DNA of 64,000 bases from Catenaria anguillulae PL171 (taxonomy: Eukaryota; Blastocladiomycota; Blastocladiomycetes; Blastocladiales; Catenariaceae), in the NCBI GenBank assembly GCA_002102555.1, contig MCFL01000019.1, positions 248,001 to 312,000 of the forward strand, given 5' to 3'. How positions within the stretch are numbered: the first letter of the stretch is position 1; every line of letters begins with the position of its first letter. The notes under the pieces were generated by a model that worked only from the letters and a program-made list of their open reading frames with translations, was not told the DNA's origin and searched no databases. This document shows, one piece after another, positions 56,462-64,000 of the stretch. The translations under genes and the position numbers were made by a program.

Positions 56462-56908
56462 GGCGGCGGCGTGGGAACTGTGACGTGGGAGGGAAGCGGA
56501 TCCTGGTGGGTTGCGGAGCCACGGCTGGACGGAGAGTGGGAGAAGGGTGGGTAGGTTGGGCCTAGGGTGTGTGTGCAATTCTAGGCGGACAAGTCTACAT
56601 TCATGTCATTCATCCATTCAATCTTTTTTCGTTTTTGGCAGAGCGAAAAGTTTGCAACCAAATGCAAATCGTCTGCCGCCATCAAAGTTGCTTCAAGGTG
56701 AACCGCATTCAGATTCCCGATTGTGATCATGCAGGCCGCTCCGGTTGATCAAGAAACCACACACAAAATGTCCATTGAAGTCTGAATCTTCAAATGGAGC
56801 CTCCCCCTCTCTGCTATTCAGTTGCTTCTGAGGCAGACCCCCCGTGTACTGACATGATCCTTTGGACGGCAACCCCGACACAGCGGTCAGTGCGTACACA
56901 CCCACACC
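56462..56908. other. Upstream region of the kelch gene
   Basis: About 450 bases. The part up to 56521 may be coding in an unannotated upstream exon join. A run of T and A (aatcttttttcgtttttggc near 56620) is seen. No complete gene. Confidence 0.4.
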
Positions 56909-57370
56909 GTCCAACAAAAGATTTTGGAGTCAAGTTTGGCTGGCATTTCGGCACTTGCAAACACTGCTCCACGAGTGGTAGAAGCCGATCGCCCAAGAGA
57001 CGACGACCAAGGGCAGATCCGAGTCAAAGATGCGCTGCTCATTTACGCCTACCGAGTAGTCAGGTGTGACATGCCACAGCTCACGACACCGTCCAAACCA
57101 CCTCCCATTGGGCATGCATTGGGGCGGGACGTAAATCCCATTCGTACAGTACTGTCTGGTGCATGTGCTCACCCGAAGCCTGACGCTCAGTCATCCCCTG
57201 GATGGGCAACTACTGCAACACATCTGGCCGGTGTTAAGTGTTTGATTGACCCGACTTCTGGACGGGGACGCGCACAATGTCGCGCAGCAAGTACAAGCGA
57301 CGGAACACGTGGTCACATTGACACTGGACCATGCCGACGGAGTATTCAACCACAATGGTTGGATAGTGGC
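56909..57370 (-). pseudogene. Relic of the OpuAC-GPCR ligand domain
   Basis: Minus-strand sequence resembles the adjacent complete receptor (57715-61162) piece by piece but in broken frames. The pieces are YPTIVVEYS (receptor: VYPTLTLEYSAW), AWSSVNVTTCSVA, YLLRDIVRVPV...GQSNT (receptor: YLLRDVMGIPI...GQTNT), a jump that loses roughly 80-90 residues, RPDVLQ followed by an in-frame stop, YCTNGIYVPPQCMPNG...WFGRCRELWHVTPDYSVGVN, and LLPLVEQCLQ after a frameshift. It ends at gttggacg, the same place as the receptor's exon 2. The intron that splits the receptor between TGG-TCC-AG and T-TCC-AAC is absent here, the join reading tggtccagtgtcaatg. This looks like a decayed tandem duplicate, and no product is expected. 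Confidence 0.85.
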
Positions 57371-57714
57371 GGTGACGGACGTTGTCGGCGTCGTCGGCCG
57401 ACACTTCTGAGCTTCATTGCTCAAGAACTTGGATATCAAGGAAGTATGCAGCGGTGTTTGCGTAGGGTCCTCCAAAAAGTTGTCCCGCATGTAATGATGG
57501 GACCAATTCAAACAATGCACCGTTCACTGTGTCTGCGGACTTGCAATGCGAACAAAACTTGCTGACTGCTCCTGTCTTTGAAACATATTGAGTTGCACTA
57601 GGGAACATGAAAGGCACATAGGACTGGACGCGCAAAACACGAACTGTCAACACAATGCTCGGAAACCCGAGTCATTCAAAACCCGCCAACGGCAAGAGAA
57701 AACACATGAAGGAG
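57371..57714. other. Spacer between receptor relic and receptor gene
   Basis: About 340 bases. It may hold unrecognisable remains of the relic's signal-peptide region and the 3' flank of the complete receptor. No open frame of interest. Confidence 0.4.
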
Positions 57715-60700
57715 TTACTTGGGCACGCCACCCAGCGTCGACGACCTCACAAGCGAAGAGCTTGGACTCGCCGCAGAACTTGACTCTGCTACTGACCCGC
57801 GCTTGAGCGATGCCTGGCCTCGGACAACCAATGGACTGCTTGGATCCACATTAGACTGTAAAGATGGCGTGCGCTTGACTTGAGCAAGCGGTAATTTGGG
57901 GAGTTTGGGACTGCCGCCACTTGGCTTGCCGCTGGAGGAGCGGCTGTTGGGCTTGGTGCGAGTCAGTTGCTGACCTCCGATTCCAAATGCTGAGGACAAG
58001 AAGGCAATCCATGAAACGATGGACGCCGCGTCGTTCATGTGAATGAGCCAAGACGTCATGCCTGCATCTTTTCCCTTTGGCTTGGGTTCTTGGTCGATTG
58101 CAGGGTTTGTCTTGGGTCCCAGTTGAAGCACAGCTGCGCCGGTATTTTGCAGTGGACACAATGTCGAGTCGCCTGAGACGTCTGCCAGCGCCATTTGGAA
58201 CTGCGTGTTTGCGCCTCGATGCACGATCCCACGACAGTCTCGACCACACAACAGCACCGACTTGGATACGGAGGGGAGCGCAAGAAACAAGGGAACATCG
58301 GCAAACGTGACGAGTTGAACAGGCAGCCAATGCGGTCGCAGAAGCGACCAGCGATGACGAGGTAGTTGGCGCATGTTGACATTGCTTGACACATGGACCG
58401 TTACGCGAGCGACGAGCATTTCCTTTGGCTTCAATATGCCCAGTGTTCCTGTCAACGGGACGGCCATGGCAGACATGGAGCGCAGCTCCTCGGGTGAAAA
58501 GTATCCAGCACAGTCATAAGTTGCCGCGATTCCGCTCGTGACGGTCAGACTCCGTGCAGCGACACTCGCCCCTCCGCCAACCAGGCCCGTTGCCGATGTG
58601 ACACCAACAGCCGACGTCCCACCTCGTGTCGCAGGATCCGCGGCACCAGCATCCAAGTCGGCCGACATTGACCCAGTTTGATCCAACATCATGGTGATTG
58701 CCCCAGGTGCTGCGGAACCACCGCCGCCGCCGAAGCTCGCGCCTTGCTGTGATCTACCACCTGCTCCGCCTGCACGAGACGCAGCTTGGGAAAACGCTTG
58801 TCTCATGCTCTGTGTATGTGCTCGCATTTGTTGCACATTACCTTGCGCCAATGCATTCAAGACCTCGGTGATAGCCGACCACGTTGAGATGGGAACCACC
58901 GTTGTTGTGGCAAGCACCGCAACGGCTCCAATGGACCCGAGCAAGATGAGCAACGTCGTGACGATAACGAGGACGTGCGGATCCACTGCCTCGCCCAGCA
59001 CCGTCAGCATGTTCAATGCAACCATGACTGCAGATTGACACAGTGTCGCATACGTGACTGGGCCATGCTCATTGTACAGCGATACGACACCCTTTGTCTT
59101 GTGCGACATCCACAGCGCACCGCCGGCAATGTGCAGCTGGAACATGACCCAGCTCCATTCGCCAAAGATGCCCAAGGGTGTAATGCGCATGGTGCACGCA
59201 TTGGTAAACTGAGTCGCACTCAATGCCCGCATCTCTGGCGTGAGCGGGGCCATGAGAAACTTGATGATGACGTTGCCTAGGACCGCCACAAGCAGAACGG
59301 CGCCCGTTGCCAGCAAGTGCTTTGTTGTCACCTTGAGCGTAAACAGCCGGCCATAGATGACAGTCGAGATGCGCAGGTTGAAAAAGATGTAGTACGTGCG
59401 CCACACCTTGAGCAGGATGGCTACTTGGACCAGGCACCAGCCAATGGCGATAAAGTGCGGCGCGACGCTGCAGTTGGATGGCGCCCATTGCTTGAGCATG
59501 ACGGCAGTGCTTTGAATGAATGCACCAGCTAGAGCAGCACTCAGGAGAATGGGCGACTGGATGCGGACTTTGGCGTCGCGGCGAAACAGGTACAGTGCAA
59601 TACTGGTGATGGCGAGCTGGACAAGAAGGATGCCGTACAGTGCATGGAGACCAATCGACACTTGGTTGGGCGGCAGCAATGGTGTGTATCGGCTCACTGT
59701 ACAAACCAACAAGAGATTCGTTGTGTGTTCATTCTTCCTCCATCTTGACGGAGGCATTGACAGAACTTGAGCGTACCAAGATCGGTAGGCGCGGGCGGAA
59801 TCCATGTTTTCCAAACAGCCTCATTCTTCTTGACCCAATCACAAGCAATCATGTCCAAGTTATCCGTGGACGTCACGGATGCGAGCATTTGCAAAATGTC
59901 GGCGTCGGAAAAGATGACCGAGCGAAACATTGACCAAGCTGGGGGAACCGTTTCGCGCACAGACTTGTGTGCAATTTTGTGAAGCAAGTCCGTGTCCCAG
60001 TCGACGGTGAGCTTGACATCAGGTCCAACGGCAAGAGCATTGTTCCAAGACGCCCAAGAGCCGGGGCGAGGGGGGTCAAAGTTGACTCGTTCCACTGGAT
60101 ACATGCCAATCAGAGTCTCTGGCTATATACACATGCGAAAAAAAAAAACAATGATGAGGCTCCTTGAGGTGAGGTACACATTGGTGGACCAACAGAGCGT
60201 ACCGTCCAGTAAAAGAATAGACACGTCCTCGTTGGATCCTGCCTCTGCAAACACTGCTCGACCAAGGGCAAAAACCGATTGCCCAAGTACACGACCACCA
60301 ACGGCAGTCCCAAATCAAAGATGCGCTGCTCATTTACACCAATCGAGTAATCGGGCGTCACATGCCACATTTCTCGGCATCGACCAAACCAAGCTCCGTT
60401 CGGCATACACTGCGGAGGCACATAGATTCCATTGGTGCAGTACCGCTTGGTGCACATAAACTCGCCGCTTGCCAGCCTCTCTGTGGGCGTGGTCCCTTGT
60501 GCGGGCAAGTACTGCAGTACATCTGGTTGCAGCAGCGACCGCCACGAAGTAAAGATTTTGTCTGGGTGAGCATCAATGATGAATCGTGGAAAGTAGATGG
60601 CGATGCGGCCGGCGTAGCCAAGAAGCCCCATGTAATCGACCTTGGCCTCTTCGATAATGTACTTTCGGAACTGCGGTGCCTGTGTGAGTGGCCACAGCTC

Positions 60701-61162
60701 CGTGTACATTTGTGTCATGCCTTCCGCGATCCGGTCGTAGGTGTTGGTTTGGCCCGACGACTCGGCCATGCGAATGGGAATGCCCATCACGTCACGTAAA
60801 AGGTACGCGACCGCGTAGGTTGTGAGGTTGGAACTATGTATTACAAATGTCAACGCTCGTTAGTTCAAGGGATCACGTCAAAGAAAAAAGTGTACACACC
60901 TGGACCACGCAGAATACTCGAGCGTCAGCGTCGGATATACCTTGCGCTGCACCAAACTTGAGTCTTCCCCTGGTGGCGCGATCCACCCATAACTCAATGA
61001 GCGGCTCGCCGGCAAGCAGTTGGGCACATGGCGGAATGTGATATCGTCCATGGTCGCCTTTCCCTCAACGTGAGTTGCCAAGAAAGTTGCCGCGGCAAAC
61101 ACCGCCAATAGCAAGGCGGCCATACCGCGCGCAACGATGGAGCGAGGGTCGCTTGCAAACAT
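57715..61162 (-). CDS. OpuAC-type ligand-binding class C GPCR, long C-terminal tail
   Basis: Exons 61162-60900, 60833-60203, 60122-59777 and 59696-57715 give 1073 residues (an ATG at 61228 would add 22). Signal peptide ARGMAALLLAVFAAATFLAT. Binding domain: NLTTYAVAYLLRDVMGIPIR, GMTQMYTELWPLTQAPQFRK, GRIAIYFPRFIIDAHPDKIF, then a Cys-rich insertion (YCTNGIYVPPQCMPNGAWFG, RCREMWHV) and the closing FSDADILQMLASV ... ACDWVKKNEAVWKTWI. Seven helices span about residues 420-690 (for example IQSPILLSAALAGAFIQSTA, WCLVQVAILLKVWRTYYIF). The tail has a Gly/Ala-rich linker and a PH-like region (RHRWSLLRPHWLPVQLVTF ... QFQMALADV ... MTSWLIHMNDAASIVSW). The exon 3 acceptor must be tatatag, four bases before a second AG, to keep frame. 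Predicted plasma-membrane chemoreceptor, same family as the gene at 48304. Confidence 0.88.
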
Positions 61163-61713
61163 GCCGTCGGTGGTCCTCGTGTCAACAGTAGTGGGTGAAC
61201 GGGCTTGTTCCCGATAGGTTATGTGCATGTGTTACTTTCATTCACTTGGCTGATTGCGTCGGCTCATTTTCAGCACAAGTATGTAGGTACACCTGAGAGC
61301 GCATGCATTCGAGGGCCCAACAATATTGACGGGATCGAACGTGAACACGTAGAGTGTACAATTACAGTGGCTCCTATTGTGCGAACAAGTTTCTCCTCGC
61401 GACCACAGTCACGCCATGACAGCAGAATCAGTTGGATGTAATAAGATAAAAGTGAAGAACACATGGAATTCAAGCGAAGCGGGTAATCAAAGGTGAAATT
61501 GGAATGAACGAGAGACAGACTTTGGATGGCGTGAAGCACGCGGGAAACGTGAACGGAACAAGAAGCGATAAAGTCAAATCATGGGAAACGTAGGGTGGGA
61601 AAAAGAATAAAGTAAGGCAAACGTGCATCGGCGAGGATCAGGGTGCACTTGAGGGTTGGCCGAAAAGAACAAAAACAAGGCACAAGCCATCCCACAACGT
61701 CAAGTGTCGGTCC
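61163..61713. other. Receptor promoter side and 3' flank of the right-edge gene
   Basis: About 550 bases, A- and G-rich toward 61600 (gggtgggaaaaagaataaagtaagg). No gene is seen. Confidence 0.45.
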
Positions 61714-64000
61714 TTACACTTGGGCCTCCTCACCCCACGCCAACCCAATTCCACCTGCCTGCTGCTGACCAGGCTCCTCGTCATCATGATCCCCTGCCCG
61801 CTCGGCCTTCCCAGCACTCGCCTCGCTGTCGTCACCGAACACAAAGGACGGGCCGACCACCTCCACCATGCGCACCTGCTCAACAAGCTCCTGGTGCACT
61901 TGCTCCTCAATCGCCTGCTCCAGCTCATCCGCGCTGGCCGAGTCCGATTGCTCCTCGTCCACATGCCCGTTCCCATTTGTCACTCTCGCCCCAACGGCCT
62001 CGTCCTCCTCCTCATCCCCGGACTCGTCCCACTCCAAATCATCGGCAATCTGCACCAAGCCAGATGCCCGCCTCACTTGCACCTCCTCTTCCTCCCCATC
62101 CTGCTCCACTTGCTCCTCACCGACCGCCTCCTTTTCCTCTTCGTCCTCGCCCATCATTGCGCGTGCATTGAACACGCGCCTGGCCGCCTCAACGGCGACC
62201 CGCGGCTCCACACCGACGGCGTCCCTTGCCCTTCCCGCAACCCTTGCGCCCGCCACAGGCGTCGACACAGGCGCGCGCGGCATCCCGGCGCTCATGGGCG
62301 TGTCGGGTGCGGCGCCTTGCATGCTCATGACGCGCGTTGGGGTGATGGGCACAGGTGTGGACGGCGGGGCAATGATGACACCACTGCCGGACGCGTATCC
62401 AGGGCCAGATGAAGCGGCGGCCGCAAGGTTGGGGATGAGGCGAAGCCCTTTGCGGTTGCGGTCGGGCTTGGGCATGGCGAGCGTCACACCGGCCGCCGCC
62501 GCCGCCGAGTGCGCGTGTGCCGGGAAAGCAGGCCGTCCGTGGTCGCCCTGGTCAAGAACCGGCGTTCCCACACGCACGGGCACGTCATTGTCGCCCGCGT
62601 CGTCGCCTTGCACATACGTCGATGCGCTCGACACACTGGACGAGGCCGTGGACCGGCGCCCAGAACTGCCTACTTGCACCGCAACCGATCCCAAATCGCT
62701 GTCTTGCTCCTGGTCGCCTTCGTTGCCGCCGCCGCCACCGATATCCTCGGGATCCAACGTCATGGCCAGCGGCGATGACATGCCGCTCGAGCTCGAGCTC
62801 CACGCGTCGGGCGTGAGCGCCGGACTGCCCAGCACCTTGCGCAGTAATCTCGACGAGCTCTGGCGGCGTGTCGGCGTGGGTGGCCCTCCGGCAGCCATGG
62901 GCCCCAAGCTAAGGGGCGAGAAACACTCAGACACGGGTGTGGATTGGGGCGCCCTGATCCCACCGGATTCCAGTGGTGACCCGCTGCCGCCAAGTTCCGA
63001 CCACACGCTGCTGGCCGATACGCCCGCAAACGCCGAGGCAGGGAACGATTCGCACACGGGTGTCGAGTATGGGGCGCGTGGAACGGCTTCGCTGAGGGGC
63101 GACGCAAGTGCCTCAGAGGTTGGCGTGATTGCCGCCGATGCTGCCGGTGTGCCGGGAGGCGCAAGTGTGCCTGAGGCCATGGGTGTGGGCGTGCTGGGAC
63201 ATTGCGGCGGCGCATTGAATGCGGCGTGTGCGGGTGGCAGCGAAATGCGAAGGTTGGGCAGTGCGTGTTTGCGCGACGACAAGGAAGGGGCTGTTGGAAT
63301 ACCTGCGCGAATGGCGCGCGGGATGTGGATGGTTGTGGGTGTAGCGTCAAATGATGAGGCTGGAGGCATCGTGTCGTTGGGCAGACCAGCCAGTGCGGGC
63401 GTGGATGCGGGTGCCGGTGGACACTCTGGTGAGAGGAGCGGTGTGAGCATGGATGACGCGGACGATGACGACGTGGACGTGGGAGGCAGATCGATAGGCT
63501 CCAGTTGCTCTTGGGCCAACACTGGTGCGGGTTGGGCGGCAAGTGTCACGTCGGCAATGTCCGTTTCGTCTTGAGGTTGTACGCGAGCTTGGGTCGTGGG
63601 CATGCGGTCTTGTTGCTTTTGCTGGCGGCGGCGGAAAGCGTGAATCTTGTACGGGTCATTTCCCAGATCTTGTTCGTCGTCATTATCGTCGTCAGAGTCG
63701 GAATCCTCCTCGGCAGGCTCGTCATGTGCTGGGACTGGTTCGTCGGGCAACTCTTCGATCCACGCACGACGCGCTGGCGGCTGTGAGCTGGATGTAAACA
63801 GCGGACGCAAGGGCTCGTCATCGCCATCATCATTGTCATCCAGTTGCTGTTGTTGCGCATTGTCCTTGCCTTGGTCGCTTGTTGAGATGTTTAACAGCGA
63901 TTCGATCCCCGACTTGATTGGTTCGGCTGGGATATCGCCCATGTTGTCGTTCTGGTCGCTGTCGTCAAGCAAGTCGGCCAAGGGCGTAAACGACGACGGC
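61714..64000 (-). CDS. Disordered acidic/Ser-Pro-rich protein, 5'-truncated at the window edge
   Basis: One open frame runs from the right edge (reading PSSFTPLADLLDDSDQND at about 63999-63946) to a stop at 61714, about 760 residues, with no ATG near the start, so the N-terminus lies outside. It has acidic clusters (DEPAEEDSDSDDDNDDEQDL; EEDEEEKEAVGEEQVEQDGE), a basic helix (YKIHAFRRRQQKQQDR), and several short Ser/Thr-Pro repeats of the form RAP-x-STPV (APYSTPVCES, APQSTPVSEC, APVSTPVAGA) that could be phosphorylation sites for proline-directed kinases. The C-terminus is a Glu-rich predicted helix (DELEQAIEEQVHQELVEQVR). I do not recognise the family; the STPV repeats may be docking or kinase motifs. 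Confidence 0.72.
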   Translation of the reverse strand, partial: PSSFTPLADLLDDSDQNDNMGDIPAEPIKSGIESLLNISTSDQGKDNAQQQQLDDNDDGDDEPLRPLFTSSSQPPARRAWIEELPDEPVPAHDEPAEEDSDSDDDNDDEQDLGNDPYKIHAFRRRQQKQQDRMPTTQARVQPQDETDIADVTLAAQPAPVLAQEQLEPIDLPPTSTSSSSASSMLTPLLSPECPPAPASTPALAGLPNDTMPPASSFDATPTTIHIPRAIRAGIPTAPSLSSRKHALPNLRISLPPAHAAFNAPPQCPSTPTPMASGTLAPPGTPAASAAITPTSEALASPLSEAVPRAPYSTPVCESFPASAFAGVSASSVWSELGGSGSPLESGGIRAPQSTPVSECFSPLSLGPMAAGGPPTPTRRQSSSRLLRKVLGSPALTPDAWSSSSSGMSSPLAMTLDPEDIGGGGGNEGDQEQDSDLGSVAVQVGSSGRRSTASSSVSSASTYVQGDDAGDNDVPVRVGTPVLDQGDHGRPAFPAHAHSAAAAAGVTLAMPKPDRNRKGLRLIPNLAAAASSGPGYASGSGVIIAPPSTPVPITPTRVMSMQGAAPDTPMSAGMPRAPVSTPVAGARVAGRARDAVGVEPRVAVEAARRVFNARAMMGEDEEEKEAVGEEQVEQDGEEEEVQVRRASGLVQIADDLEWDESGDEEEDEAVGARVTNGNGHVDEEQSDSASADELEQAIEEQVHQELVEQVRMVEVVGPSFVFGDDSEASAGKAERAGDHDDEEPGQQQAGGIGLAWGEEAQV

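Overview
This window is eukaryotic nuclear DNA with short spliceosomal introns (about 60-110 bases, GT..AG, many donors of the form GTAYGT), fairly high GC coding regions and compact spacing. The gene set points to a fungus: POP1, mitochondrial uL16, Iws1/Spn1, an essential myosin light chain, an IGHMBP2/Hcs1-type helicase, a proteinase K-like subtilisin and an aldo-keto reductase. Two features suggest a zoosporic (flagellated) early-diverging fungus, probably Blastocladiomycota or Chytridiomycota. One is a family of class C seven-helix receptors with a glycine-betaine-type (OpuAC/ProX) binding domain outside the membrane. The other is a receiver-phosphodiesterase fusion of the RegA type. The lineage is an inference.

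Layout. 1-1407 (+): 3' end of a class C GPCR with a C-terminal PH-like module. 1482-3788 (-): POP1. 3994-4686 (+): mitochondrial uL16. 5430-6948 (+): frameshifted coiled-coil gene. 8317-11120 and 13791-16818 (+): two tandem paralogues of a Cys-rich, disordered protein family sharing an exactly identical 578-base 3' block. 17534-18487 (+): aldo-keto reductase. 19008-19726 (-): essential myosin light chain. 20139-23216 (-): receiver-PDE fusion. 24100-26482 (-): coiled-coil/polyQ/acidic protein. 27321-32045 (+): RA-PH scaffold resembling MRL proteins (RIAM/lamellipodin). 32549-36851 (-): large disordered protein with a folded C-terminal domain. 36852-39901: gene-poor. 39902-41560 (+): Iws1/Spn1. 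41966-42184 (-): candidate 44-residue microprotein gene. 42982-44481 (-): secreted subtilisin. 45064-45708 (-): unknown ORF. 45929-48016 (+): F-box protein. 48304-51351 (-): OpuAC-GPCR-PH receptor. 51656-53879 (+): SF1B helicase. 54177-56461 (-): kelch membrane protein. 56909-57370 (-): receptor pseudogene. 57715-61162 (-): second complete OpuAC-GPCR. 61714-64000 (-): 5'-truncated disordered protein.

Themes. Signalling genes are unusually dense: three receptors plus a receptor relic, a cyclic-nucleotide phosphodiesterase apparently under phosphorelay control, and a Ras-family effector scaffold. A zoospore could use such parts to sense small zwitterionic osmolytes or amino-acid derivatives and pass the signal to cyclic nucleotides and actin. 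That link is inference from the domains; the genes are not in operons. Exon joins were worked out by eye from splice sites, reading frame and protein family fit. Codon sums were checked to be divisible by three for the myosin light chain, the PDE, the coiled-coil gene, the RA-PH gene, the large disordered protein, Iws1, the subtilisin, the helicase, the kelch gene and both complete receptors.
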